DNA of 29,806 bases from Ignavibacteria bacterium. Its GTDB lineage: Bacteria > Bacteroidota > Ignavibacteria > UBA10030 > UBA6906. The position numbers and the translations under genes were made by a program. The notes under the pieces are model-generated. The model saw only the letters and a program-made list of their open reading frames with translations. It did not search any database and was not told where the DNA came from. The stretch is taken from assembly GCA_029859455.1 (NCBI GenBank), contig JAOUDE010000002.1, positions 1 through 29,806 of the forward strand, written 5' to 3'. This document shows, piece after piece, positions 6,595 through 15,559 of this stretch; positions within the stretch are counted from its first letter, which is position 1; every line of letters starts with the position of its first letter.

Positions 6595-8531
6595 TCTCCG
6601 ACCTGCTCCGCCTTCATCGTAAACTTGAACGTGCTTCCTTTCCCCGGCTCGCTTTCCACCCAGATGTCCCCGCCATGACCTTTCACGATCTCATGGCAGA
6701 TCCACAATCCGAGACCCGATCCTTTGATCTCCCTGGCCTCCGGAGAATCAACCCTTGAAAATTTCTTGAACAGCCGGCTCTGTTGCGTCTCAGGAATACC
6801 GATCCCTTCGTCAGAAACTGAGAAGAGGACATTCCCGACGGAATGTTGTTCCGCGCGGACACTGATCTTCCCTCCGCGGGGCGAGTATTTGACAGCATTG
6901 GAAAGAAGGTTGTGAATAAGCTGCCGCAGTTTCATCTGATCCGCCTTGACGTAGGCGACATTGGTGTCCACATGCTGATCGATGGAGTGCCGGCGTGAAA
7001 ACTGGACGAGATTCACAGCATCCTTGATCATCCGCTCTACGTTCACCAGTTCATAGTGATAGGAGAGCGAACCGGACTCGTGCCTTGTGATCGACAGAGT
7101 GTCCTCCGCCAGAGCCTTCAGTTTTTCGGCCTGGTCAACGATAATCCGCAGGTACTCATTCCGCCGCGACTCCTCCATCGAAACGCCATGTTTAACCATC
7201 GATTTGGCGGCGAGGATCACACTCGCAAGCGGCGTGCGGAAATCGTGGGAAACGATCCCGAGGAAGTCGGATTTCATCCTGTCCAGATCAGTCAACGTGG
7301 CGTTCGTCTTGAGCAGTTGGTCATACAGTTTGGCGTTATTGATCATCCCTCCGAGCTGGTCGCAGACGGTTTCCAGCACAATGGCATCCGTCTCGTCGAA
7401 CGCGTCCAACTGCGTATCTTCGACATTCACGACGCCGACCACCTTGCCCTCGATCCGGATCGGCACGGTCAGTTCTGACTGCGTGTTATGATATTCGTAC
7501 GCAAGATACCGTGGATCCCGGCTGACATTGTTCGAGACCACGTTTTCTCCATGTCGGGCGACCCAGCCGACGATCCCGGAAGACAATGGCTGCCTGTACC
7601 CGTGGGGGAGAAAATCGAGATGATTGCCGGCATGGGCCACCAGAACAGCCTCGTCCGCTTCTTCTTCCACCATGAAGATGGTCACGTCAAAATACTCGAA
7701 TGTACTCCGGATCCGCTCAGCGGCGGATGAGAGCAGTTGCTCCAGTTCCAGCGTCGAAGTAAATTTCTCGGCCATCTCATTCACCAGCTCGATCTGCGTC
7801 ATCCGTTTGCGAGCTTCCTCGAGAAGCCTGTGGTTCTTGATCGCAATCGCGGCATGAAGAGAAATCAGCTTCATGATCCAGATATCGGTTGCCTGAAAGG
7901 GCTTCGGGTCCGCCGTCGCCACCACGAGGACGCCGATCGTATCGTCTCCCGTCTTCATCGGAGTCGCGAGGATGTGCTCCATCTCGAGCCCCAGGAGAGC
8001 CCCCTCCATTTCCGGATGGCCCGGACTCCATTCCGCAAGAGACTGCGAGACGATGGTGCCGGTCGTCATCACCGATCCCGCTACGCCATCATTCAAGGAG
8101 AATTTTCTTCCGTCGAGAGCAGCCCCGTGGATCAGCGATGGAAGTGTTGAAACCGTGTACCCGTTCCGGGTCGCGTCACGGAGCGCAACAAACGCACAGT
8201 GGCGGCTGTGGTCTTCTTCCATGAGCCAGACAACATTCCCGCCGAGAATTTCCAGTATCTCTTCCTGACTCCCAGCCGCATCAATCTGCAGGGCAACCTC
8301 GCTCAACACACCGACGCGATGAACAAACTTGTGGCCATCAACCAGCCGTTCTCTCATCTCCTCAACTGTGAGGTGGGCTTCTTCCACAGGGTCGTACACG
8401 CCGGTCCCTTCAGGCGCTGTTCCCTGTGGCCGGAGATCCCGGTCCCTGAGATGTTTTTCATTGAGGGTCATGCGATTCCCGGAATGGGGGAGGTAAAGGG
8501 TTGATTGAGGAACAGACGAATCGATTGACAT
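6579..8531 (-). CDS. GAF-GAF sensor histidine kinase (orphan)
   Basis: A soluble histidine kinase of about 650 residues with no clear membrane segment. Counting from the ATG at 8531, a first GAF domain spans roughly 60-240, a second about 260-400 (SSGIVGWVARHGENVV, then VPIRIEGKVVGVVNVED), the HisKA dimerisation helix carries H429 in GIVSHDFRTPLAS, and the ATPase domain has an N box HNLLSNAVKYS near 540, DEGIGIP near 574 and GSGLGLW near 604. It would sense a small ligand or redox state in the cytosol and phosphorylate an unlinked regulator; no response regulator is in the window. A TTG at 8561 with GGAG nearby would add ten residues and overlap purM by 23 bases, so the start is uncertain. 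It is read in the same direction as, and directly after, purM. Confidence 0.92.
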   Translation of the reverse strand: MSIDSSVPQSTLYLPHSGNRMTLNEKHLRDRDLRPQGTAPEGTGVYDPVEEAHLTVEEMRERLVDGHKFVHRVGVLSEVALQIDAAGSQEEILEILGGNVVWLMEEDHSRHCAFVALRDATRNGYTVSTLPSLIHGAALDGRKFSLNDGVAGSVMTTGTIVSQSLAEWSPGHPEMEGALLGLEMEHILATPMKTGDDTIGVLVVATADPKPFQATDIWIMKLISLHAAIAIKNHRLLEEARKRMTQIELVNEMAEKFTSTLELEQLLSSAAERIRSTFEYFDVTIFMVEEEADEAVLVAHAGNHLDFLPHGYRQPLSSGIVGWVARHGENVVSNNVSRDPRYLAYEYHNTQSELTVPIRIEGKVVGVVNVEDTQLDAFDETDAIVLETVCDQLGGMINNAKLYDQLLKTNATLTDLDRMKSDFLGIVSHDFRTPLASVILAAKSMVKHGVSMEESRRNEYLRIIVDQAEKLKALAEDTLSITRHESGSLSYHYELVNVERMIKDAVNLVQFSRRHSIDQHVDTNVAYVKADQMKLRQLIHNLLSNAVKYSPRGGKISVRAEQHSVGNVLFSVSDEGIGIPETQQSRLFKKFSRVDSPEAREIKGSGLGLWICHEIVKGHGGDIWVESEPGKGSTFKFTMKAEQVGDQGPD

Positions 8532-8538
8532 CCCCGGT

Positions 8539-9549
8539 TCATGGCTGACGTCCCCCGACAATTTCTCCGATCACCATCGTCGGTTCACCCCTCTTCCTGA
8601 GGTAGCGGAGAATCTTGTCGACATTCTTGCGCGACACGATCACGATCATGCCAATCCCCAGATTAAACGCTCTCCTGGCATCATCCTCTGGAATCTCACC
8701 AAGTCGCTGGATGAGACGAAAGATCACCGGACGTTCCCACGCATTCCAGTCGACTTTCAGCCTCACACCTTTCGGAAGAATCCGGTTGGTATTCCCTTCG
8801 ATGCCACCCCCGGTAATATGCGACAATCCGTGGATGTTGAATTTTGCAAGCAGCCGATTCACCGGCCGGAGGTATGATCGGTGCACCTCCAGAAGGGCCT
8901 CTCCGACTGTTTTCCCGAGGTCATCGACAAAGTGGCTCACATCGTAGCGTTTCAGGAGAACGGAACGGGCGAGTGAGTAACCGTTCGTGTGAAGACCGGT
9001 TGACGGAAGACCGATCATCACATCGCCTTTCCGGATCTTTTTCCCCGTAATCAGGCGTTTCTTTTCAGCCACACCGACAATGGTCCCCGCAAGGTCATAA
9101 TCGCTTCCCTGATAGAACCCGGGCATTTCAGCTGTCTCTCCTCCGATCAGCGCACAGCCGTTTTCCTTGCATGCGCGGACAAAACCGCGTACCACTTCTG
9201 CGGCGGTTTCCGCTTTCAGTTGTCCGGTGGCAAAGTAGTCGAGGAAGAAGAGCGGCTGGGCACCAACCGTGAGGATATCGTTGACGCAGTGATTGACGAG
9301 GTCCTGGCCAATCGTATCGTGACGGCCTGCGAGCTGGGCAACCCGGAGTTTCGTTCCGACCCCATCAACACTCGAAACGAGAACAGGGTTCTTCAGGCCC
9401 TTGAAGCGGGCATCGAAAAGGCCTCCGAACCCACCGATGTCGCCAAGAACCCTCTTATTAAACGTCGTCCGTACAGGTCTCTTGATCAGGCGGACAAATC
9501 GATCGCCTTCATCGATCCGAACACCTGCGTCAGCGTAAGTCTGAGGCAA
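8539..9549 (-). CDS. purM: Phosphoribosylformylglycinamidine cyclo-ligase (AIR synthetase)
   Basis: The 336-residue protein catalyses the ATP-dependent closure of FGAM to AIR, step five of purine synthesis, in the cytosol. Typical blocks are TYADAGVRIDEGD at the N terminus, LVSSVDGVGTKLRVA near 57-71, DLVNHCVNDILTVGAQPLFFLDYFA near 83-107, GGETAEMPGFY near 136-146, GLPSTGLHTNGYSLAR and GLSHITGGGIEGNTNRILP near 242-260. The start is a TTG at 9549 that gives the usual N terminus; no upstream ATG in frame is better placed. It is the first gene of a two-gene unit with the histidine kinase. No other purine gene is in the window. Confidence 0.96.
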   Translation of the reverse strand: MPQTYADAGVRIDEGDRFVRLIKRPVRTTFNKRVLGDIGGFGGLFDARFKGLKNPVLVSSVDGVGTKLRVAQLAGRHDTIGQDLVNHCVNDILTVGAQPLFFLDYFATGQLKAETAAEVVRGFVRACKENGCALIGGETAEMPGFYQGSDYDLAGTIVGVAEKKRLITGKKIRKGDVMIGLPSTGLHTNGYSLARSVLLKRYDVSHFVDDLGKTVGEALLEVHRSYLRPVNRLLAKFNIHGLSHITGGGIEGNTNRILPKGVRLKVDWNAWERPVIFRLIQRLGEIPEDDARRAFNLGIGMIVIVSRKNVDKILRYLRKRGEPTMVIGEIVGGRQP

Positions 9550-9594
9550 AGTTGCAGTGAGCCTTTCAAGCTTTACGTAATGTGCGGGAAAGTA

Positions 9595-9622
9595 TATATA
9601 ATTTTGCGCAATAGCAAGACAA
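9595..9622 (-). promoter_or_regulatory. Probable promoter of purM
   Basis: On the minus strand TTGTCT (9622-9617) is followed after 16 bases by TATATA (9600-9595), inside an AT-rich patch that stands out from its surroundings. It would give a leader of about 40 bases before the TTG start of purM. Nearby alternatives with shifted boxes exist, so the exact box placement is uncertain. Confidence 0.45.
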
Positions 9623-9659
9623 AGGCACTTCCAGGGGTGATTCGTGTGACGGCGGTCAG

Positions 9660-9688
9660 TTGCGCCGTATCCGCCCGCTCCCTATATT
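9660..9688 (+). promoter_or_regulatory. Promoter of the FAH hydrolase-M23 peptidase unit, nearly leaderless
   Basis: TTGCGC (9660-9665) and TATATT (9683-9688) are 17 bases apart. Only 12 bases lie between the -10 box and the ATG at 9701, so the transcript would have a leader of about six bases. No ribosome binding site is visible before that ATG, in line with near-leaderless translation. Confidence 0.55.
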
Positions 9689-9700
9689 CGGTACTGACTG

Positions 9701-10381
9701 ATGAATGCACCTTCCATAGCCGCCCGCGCGATTACATTCCGGGATTCCACCCTGTCACTGCCGGTCCGAAAAATTGTCTGCCTCGGCAGGAACTATGCTG
9801 ACCATGCACGGGAAATGAAAGCGCCGGTTCCATCAACTCCGGTCCTGTTTCTCAAACCGTCTACAGCAGTGATTTTCGATGGCGGAACAGTGATTCGCCC
9901 TTCTTTTTCGAAGGAGATGCAATTCGAGGCGGAAATGGTTCTCGCTATAGGACGGGGAGGATCGAAGATCCCCGAGGAATCCGCCCGGGATCACGTAGCG
10001 GGCTATGGCGTCGGGATCGATATGACACTCCGTGACGTGCAGGCGGAAGCGAAGAAAGCAGGGCTTCCCTGGGCAGTCGCCAAGGGGTTCGATACCTCCG
10101 GTCCGTTATCGACGTTCGTTCTGAGTGAGGAGGTTGCGAACCCAAACCAGCTTTCCCTCACCCTTTCGGTCAACGGAGAGATCCGGCAGAACGCCAACAC
10201 ATGTTCGATGATCTTCCCCACTGAACAAATTGTTTCGTTTGTTTCCTCGATCTTCACTCTCGAAGAAGGTGATCTCATCTTCACCGGTACCCCGGAAGGA
10301 GTCGGCACCGCGCACCCTGGGGATCTCCTGACGGCATCTCTCGAGTCCGTCGGTTCTGTCACTGTCAAGGTGGCCGGCTGA
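9701..10381 (+). CDS. Fumarylacetoacetate hydrolase family protein (acylpyruvase/isomerase type)
   Basis: The 226-residue protein is a compact FAH-family enzyme that cleaves or isomerises a C-C bond next to a keto-acid in an Mg2+-dependent way. It shows KIVCLGRNYADHA (residues 24-36), FLKPSTAV, EAEMVLAIG with the Glu metal ligands near 75-77, GYGVGIDMTLRDVQ with the Asp ligand near 106, KGFDTSGP, and the closing LEEGDLIFTGTPEGVG. The size and the signature fit the FAHD1/YcgM group, which includes acylpyruvate hydrolases and oxaloacetate decarboxylases, better than true fumarylacetoacetase. No tyrosine-degradation genes are close by. Its stop overlaps the ATG of the next gene (TGATG). Confidence 0.9.
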   Translation: MNAPSIAARAITFRDSTLSLPVRKIVCLGRNYADHAREMKAPVPSTPVLFLKPSTAVIFDGGTVIRPSFSKEMQFEAEMVLAIGRGGSKIPEESARDHVAGYGVGIDMTLRDVQAEAKKAGLPWAVAKGFDTSGPLSTFVLSEEVANPNQLSLTLSVNGEIRQNANTCSMIFPTEQIVSFVSSIFTLEEGDLIFTGTPEGVGTAHPGDLLTASLESVGSVTVKVAG

Positions 10382-12660
10382 TGCGAAACCGGGGGTCAAT
10401 CAGGGGCATCGTTGCAGCGGCAACAGGAATCGTTCTTCTCTCCTCTCTCTTCCATCTGCTCACCGCAACACAGTCCGTTCAGCCCGAACCGGAGTCCTCT
10501 GAGATCGCAGAATCAGTCCCCGAAACAACCGACTTCGACGACTACATCTGGCCAACTGATGCCGGCCCGGTGATTACCTCCACCTTCGCCGAATATCGCC
10601 GCGCGCACTTTCACGGAGGGATCGATATCAGTACCGGGAACGACACCGGGTTTCTGGTTTATGCTTCCCGGGACGGCTATGTGTCGCGCATTATTGTGAG
10701 TCCAGACGGCTATGGAAAAATGCTGTATGTTCGTCATCCGGACCGGTTCTCGACCACTTATGCGCATCTCAGAAATTTTGCTCCTGAACTTGACGAGCGG
10801 GTTCGCCTCGAGCAGGAAAAGACCGGAGCCTACCCGGTGTCGATCCACTGCGGACCGGGCGAATTTCCGGTCCGGAAGGGAGATGTCATCGCGTTCACTG
10901 GGGAAACAGGCGTCGGTTCACCGCACCTCCATTTCGAAATCAGAGACCCGCAGAATGACTTTGTCAATCCGCTGCAGTGCACCGGGTTCCCGAATATCGA
11001 TTCTGTCCCTCCCACCGTTCGGCGGCTCGCCGTGCGTCCGATCGGCGATCAGTCCCAGGTTGACGGATCCTGGAAGACACGGACGTACAGTGTCCGTCGG
11101 TCCGGCAACAATACCTATGCCGTTGGGGAACCGATCCGGATCACGGGCTCGGCAGGATTTGCGATCGACGCCAGAGACAAGTCGGAACAGACATATTACC
11201 GGCAGGGTGTCCATTCTCTTACCCTTCTCATGGATGATCAGCCGTTTTATTCGGTGCATCTGAACAGCGCTCCCTCATCCAATTCGCATCAGAGCGGATT
11301 GTATTATGACTGGGAACTGGCAGATGCAGGGCTCGGACGGTTTCAGCGATTATTTACCGCTCCATATCCAAACAGCCTTCAGTTCTACACCCCACGGAGA
11401 GACTCATCGGGAGTCATCAGCCTCGCACAGTTCCCCGCGGGTGAGCACCGCTTCGTCATCCAGGTGGTCGACCGGGGAGGAAACAGATGTGAGGTAACCG
11501 GAATGTTCATTATCCACGATTTCCCCGTCATCACGGCTGAGCGTGTGGACCAGTCCCTGAATATTTCGTTTGCACATGAAAACGGAATGAAATCTGCTCA
11601 TATATCAACACGCAGCGGGTCCACCGGAAAATGGAGCACCAGTGTGAAGCCTGTTGCCGAATTCAGGAACCCGCTGGTTATTTCAACCGACGGCCTTGAC
11701 ATGGTGAAAGTTGTAACAGAAGATGAGTGGGGAGGAAAATCCCTTCCCCACCTTTATGATGTCGGGACCTCCGGGAAAGCAGCCGGAGCGATGACGGTAG
11801 AGCATCAGGTCCTCGACGGATTTGTGCGGATCGATATTCGGACGGGCGGGGCTACCGGCCTGGTCCCTCAGCTGAAAGTGTATGAGGGAACGATGGACCG
11901 CGTGATATCCGTCAAACCTGTCGACACTGACCGGTTCGCAGGCACCTTCGTGCCGAACGACACCATCGGGGGAATACGACGAGCAGTTGCCACAATCGGA
12001 AAAGGGAAAACGGTAGTCACAGCGTTTGATGAATTCGAGTTGTATCCGATGATCCCGGGTCGTGCCGGGACCTATTTTGCCGACGAAGGGAACCTGATTC
12101 TCTCGTATGACTCCTCTTCCGTTCTCTCCCCTCTCTTTCTCGAAGTCGTTCGGGGAGATTTCCGGGGAGAGCGGACCTGGCTGCTTGAACCTGTGAATAC
12201 GGTGCTGAACAAGGGAATTGTCGTCAGCATGCGGGCGGACAGCATCGGGGGAAACGCAGGCCTGATGGTGCATACAAGGACAGGCTGGAAACTCCTGGCC
12301 CGTCAATCCTCTCTGCGGAACAGTTACCTGACCGGGAGGATCAGGCAGATGCTCGGAGAAATCGGAATCATCCGTGACGATGTGCCGCCGATCCTCACGG
12401 GACTCCGGATCCGCCAGCGACGCCAGGCGTTTCCCGAAATTTCCTTCCGCTTCGACGATGGATTCTCCGGAATTGAATACGAAGAGCTAAAAATGTACAT
12501 TGACGACACGTTGGTCATTCCGGAGATCGATGGAGAACATAATCGGGCGGTTTATCACCCTTCAAAACCCCTCGGCAATGGAACCCACCACCTCACAATT
12601 CGCGCCATGGACCGCCTCGGCAACAGCAAGGAACTCCGGAAGCAGTTTACTGTCCGCTGA
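10381..12660 (+). CDS. Secreted M23-family metallopeptidase with long C-terminal extension
   Basis: The 759-residue protein has a hydrophobic export segment at residues 10-30 and then a LytM/M23 domain (about 55-200). Zinc ligands and catalytic residues are in place: H78 and D82 (FHGGIDI), H128 (YAHL), and the H182-x-H184 pair (SPHLHFEIRDP). Such enzymes cut peptide cross-links of peptidoglycan in the periplasm. The remaining 550 residues are mostly beta-strand-like and without a recognised motif; this long architecture is common for M23 proteins in Bacteroidota and relatives. It overlaps the FAH gene by one base and is 102 bases upstream of valS. The peptidase call is firm; the role of the C-terminal part is unknown. 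Confidence 0.92.
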   Translation: MRNRGSIRGIVAAATGIVLLSSLFHLLTATQSVQPEPESSEIAESVPETTDFDDYIWPTDAGPVITSTFAEYRRAHFHGGIDISTGNDTGFLVYASRDGYVSRIIVSPDGYGKMLYVRHPDRFSTTYAHLRNFAPELDERVRLEQEKTGAYPVSIHCGPGEFPVRKGDVIAFTGETGVGSPHLHFEIRDPQNDFVNPLQCTGFPNIDSVPPTVRRLAVRPIGDQSQVDGSWKTRTYSVRRSGNNTYAVGEPIRITGSAGFAIDARDKSEQTYYRQGVHSLTLLMDDQPFYSVHLNSAPSSNSHQSGLYYDWELADAGLGRFQRLFTAPYPNSLQFYTPRRDSSGVISLAQFPAGEHRFVIQVVDRGGNRCEVTGMFIIHDFPVITAERVDQSLNISFAHENGMKSAHISTRSGSTGKWSTSVKPVAEFRNPLVISTDGLDMVKVVTEDEWGGKSLPHLYDVGTSGKAAGAMTVEHQVLDGFVRIDIRTGGATGLVPQLKVYEGTMDRVISVKPVDTDRFAGTFVPNDTIGGIRRAVATIGKGKTVVTAFDEFELYPMIPGRAGTYFADEGNLILSYDSSSVLSPLFLEVVRGDFRGERTWLLEPVNTVLNKGIVVSMRADSIGGNAGLMVHTRTGWKLLARQSSLRNSYLTGRIRQMLGEIGIIRDDVPPILTGLRIRQRRQAFPEISFRFDDGFSGIEYEELKMYIDDTLVIPEIDGEHNRAVYHPSKPLGNGTHHLTIRAMDRLGNSKELRKQFTVR

Positions 12661-12762
12661 CCGACCTGGAGGAACCTTCTGCCGGACTGGTCAGAGCAAA
12701 AGGCTGGGTTACCTCAGTCCGCCCCTGTATTCGTCACAACAATATCGGCTAACCTGACCCAC

Positions 12763-15498
12763 ATGCAGCTCGAGAAAGTCTACGATCCGCAGCAGTCGGA
12801 AAAGAAGTGGTATCCATTCTGGGAATCGAACGGATTCTTCACCGCGAGCGTCAACCCTGACAGGGATCCTTACACGATCGTCATCCCTCCTCCCAATGTC
12901 ACCGGTGTCCTCCACATGGGGCACATATTGAACAATACCCTGCAGGATACCTTCATCCGCTACGCACGTATGATGGGTCGTGAAGCATGCTGGATTCCAG
13001 GCATGGACCATGCCGGCATTGCAACCCAGAATGTGGTGGAAAAGGCCCTGCGACAGGAGGGAAAGACCCGTCACGATCTCGGCCGTGATGAATTTGTCAA
13101 GGAGGTCTGGAAGTGGAAGGAGAAATACGGAGGTGTGATCACAACCCAGCTGCGGGAGCTCGGCGTTTCCTGTGACTGGTCACGCGAGCGTTTCACCATG
13201 GACGAGACTCTTTCGGCCGCGGTGCGAGAAGCCTTTGTCCGCCTGTATGAAGACGGACTGATCTACAAGGGCAAATATGTCATCAACTGGTGCCCGAAGG
13301 ATCATACTGCCATCAGCGATGATGAGGTAGAGTACGAGGAAGTGAACGGAAAACTCTACTTCATCCATTATCCTGTCAAGGATCATAAAGAGAACGGCCT
13401 CCCCCCATTTATCACCGTTGCGACCACCAGGCCTGAGACCATGCTCGGTGATGTGGCGGTGGCGGTGAATCCCTCCGATGAGCGATACTCATCACTTGTC
13501 GGCGCAACGGTCGTACTTCCGCTAACCCGGCGTGAGATTCCTGTGGTTGCCGATGATTTTGTCGACCCGTCGTTCGGAACAGGCATTGTCAAGGTAACTC
13601 CTGCCCATGATCCGAACGACTACTGGATCGGAAAACGGCATGATCTTCCGATGATATCGGTGCTCGACCAGTCTGCCCATCTGACGGATGAGGTGCCGGA
13701 AGAATTCCGAGGCCTCGAGCGATTCGAAGCGCGCAAGCAGATTCTGGATGCCCTTGCACAGGGAAAGCACCTGGGCGAAATCAGGGATCATGTCCATAAC
13801 GTCGGCCATTGCTACCGTTGCAGTACGGTGATCGAGCCGTACCTGTCCGATCAGTGGTTCGTCAGGATGAAACCTCTTGCCGGACCGGCCCTTGAGGCAG
13901 TCATGAACGGAACGATCCGTTTCCATCCGGACCGCTGGACAAAGGTTTACGAACACTGGATGACCAGCATCCGTGACTGGTGCATCTCCCGCCAGCTCTG
14001 GTGGGGACACAGAATTCCGGTATGGTACTGTGTCGGCGACGAAATATGTCTGCCTGAATGCCGGGAACCGATCGTCAGCCGGGATGTGCCTGCCGCCTGT
14101 CCTGCCTGTGGCAGTGAAAACCTCCGGCAGGATGAGGATGTCCTGGATACCTGGTTTTCCTCCTGGCTCTGGCCGTTCTCCGTCCACCACTGGCCCAATG
14201 AAGCAAAGACAGGAACTGACCAGGATCTCCGCTACTTCTACCCCACCAGCACACTCGTGACCGGCCCGGATATTATTTTCTTCTGGGTTGCCCGAATGGT
14301 GATGTCGGGGCTCAAGTTCGGCCCGTCATTTTCCGGAAAAGACGGCGTTGCAGACAATGTCCCGTTCCGGGATGTCTATTTTACCAGCATCATCCGTGAC
14401 GATGAGGGACGGAAGATGTCCAAGTCCCTGGGCAACTCGCCGGAGCCGCTCGACCTGATCCGGGAGTACGGGGCAGATGCTGTCCGGTTCACGATCCTTT
14501 TCCTCTCCCCTCTCGGACAGGATGTTCATTACGCAAAAGAAAAGAACGAGATCGGAAGAAACTTTGCGAACAAAATCTGGAACGCCGGACGCTTCCTTGC
14601 CATGAACAAGGAACAAACCGGCGAAGCGGGCGATCCAACGGATCACCTGGATCTGGCCGACCGGTGGATCCTCTCCAGGTTTCACTCGACGCTGAGAGAA
14701 GTGCGCACAGGACTGGACCAGTTCGACGTCAACAGGATCGCCCGGATTATTTATGATTTCCTCTGGCATGACTTCTGCGATTGGTATGTCGAGATGGTAA
14801 AATCCCGCCTGTACGGTGACGATCCTGTTGAGGTGAAGCAGGCGGTCATCAGGCGTTCTCTCGATGTTTTCGACGGCGCGCTCCGACTTCTTCACCCGCT
14901 GATGCCATTCGTCACCGAAGAGCTCTGGCAGAATATCAGGGTCCGGAAGAAGGGTGAGAGCATCATGGTGACACAGCAGGTGATGCCGGATCCCTCCCTG
15001 ATCGACCGTGAAGTTGAAACAGAAATGGCGTTCGTTCAAAAAGTGATCGATGCGATACGGAACATCCGGGGCGAACTGTCGATCCCTCCCGGCACCTGGG
15101 TGGAGATCATCCTCAAAGAGAATGGCTCGGCCACCGGAGAGAGCCTCCGGAAGTACAGCGGTTATCTTGAGCGGCTTGCCCGCGTTCGGGAGTTGCGATT
15201 TACAACAGACCGGAACCGGCCGCCACAGAGCGCCAGCGCCATCGTTGATGGCGAGGAGATCTTCGTCCCGCTGGAGGGTGTCATCGATCTCGCGGTTGAA
15301 AGGGGCAGGATCGGGAAAGAGATCGTCCGTCTCCAGGGACTCCGGGCCGGTATCGAAAAGAAACTGGCAAATGAACGATTCCTGGAGAAAGCCCCGCATG
15401 ATGTTGTGGAAAAGGAGCGGACAAAACTTGCTTCGCTGACCGCAACGCTGGAGAAACTGGACATCAACCTCCGGGCGCTGTCAAATCCGGGATCTTGA
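12763..15498 (+). CDS. valS: Valyl-tRNA synthetase
   Basis: The 911-residue class I aminoacyl-tRNA synthetase charges tRNA-Val. The start M-Q-L-E-K-V-Y-D-P and PPPNVTGVLHMGH with the HIGH-type motif HMGH at 51-54, WIPGMDHAGIATQ, the editing domain (ATTRPETMLGDVAV near 220; FGTGIVKVTPAHDPNDY near 270), DVLDTWFSSWLWP with GPDIIFFWVARM near 480-515, and KMSKS near residue 551 are all present. A tRNA-binding anticodon domain follows, then a C-terminal coiled coil (about 845-905, rich in Glu, Lys and Leu) that is typical of ValRS. Length is normal. The 102 bases before it show no convincing promoter, so it may be co-transcribed with the M23 gene. Confidence 0.98.
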   Translation: MQLEKVYDPQQSEKKWYPFWESNGFFTASVNPDRDPYTIVIPPPNVTGVLHMGHILNNTLQDTFIRYARMMGREACWIPGMDHAGIATQNVVEKALRQEGKTRHDLGRDEFVKEVWKWKEKYGGVITTQLRELGVSCDWSRERFTMDETLSAAVREAFVRLYEDGLIYKGKYVINWCPKDHTAISDDEVEYEEVNGKLYFIHYPVKDHKENGLPPFITVATTRPETMLGDVAVAVNPSDERYSSLVGATVVLPLTRREIPVVADDFVDPSFGTGIVKVTPAHDPNDYWIGKRHDLPMISVLDQSAHLTDEVPEEFRGLERFEARKQILDALAQGKHLGEIRDHVHNVGHCYRCSTVIEPYLSDQWFVRMKPLAGPALEAVMNGTIRFHPDRWTKVYEHWMTSIRDWCISRQLWWGHRIPVWYCVGDEICLPECREPIVSRDVPAACPACGSENLRQDEDVLDTWFSSWLWPFSVHHWPNEAKTGTDQDLRYFYPTSTLVTGPDIIFFWVARMVMSGLKFGPSFSGKDGVADNVPFRDVYFTSIIRDDEGRKMSKSLGNSPEPLDLIREYGADAVRFTILFLSPLGQDVHYAKEKNEIGRNFANKIWNAGRFLAMNKEQTGEAGDPTDHLDLADRWILSRFHSTLREVRTGLDQFDVNRIARIIYDFLWHDFCDWYVEMVKSRLYGDDPVEVKQAVIRRSLDVFDGALRLLHPLMPFVTEELWQNIRVRKKGESIMVTQQVMPDPSLIDREVETEMAFVQKVIDAIRNIRGELSIPPGTWVEIILKENGSATGESLRKYSGYLERLARVRELRFTTDRNRPPQSASAIVDGEEIFVPLEGVIDLAVERGRIGKEIVRLQGLRAGIEKKLANERFLEKAPHDVVEKERTKLASLTATLEKLDINLRALSNPGS

Positions 15499-15523
15499 CT
15501 CTCCCGCTTCCTGCTGATACATT
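15495..15523 (+). promoter_or_regulatory. Promoter of the M28 peptidase, overlapping the end of valS
   Basis: TTGACT (15495-15500) spans the valS stop codon and TACATT (15518-15523) follows after 17 bases. Transcription would start near 15530, leaving a 30-base leader that contains the AAAGGA ribosome binding site at 15547-15552 before the GTG start at 15560. Confidence 0.5.
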
Positions 15524-15559
15524 GCAGCACCGCCACCATCACTGACAAAGGACACCATC

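Noticed and set aside
12683..12721. CGGACT/AGTCCG inverted repeat before valS, considered as a T-box-like leader or attenuator.
   Set aside because: Only six base pairs over a 27-base loop with no terminator and no T-box consensus, in a lineage where T-boxes are not expected.
14326..15399. A 357-residue open frame on the minus strand inside valS.
   Set aside because: It is a GC-driven antisense shadow of a clear valS; it has no known motif and no ribosome binding site or promoter.
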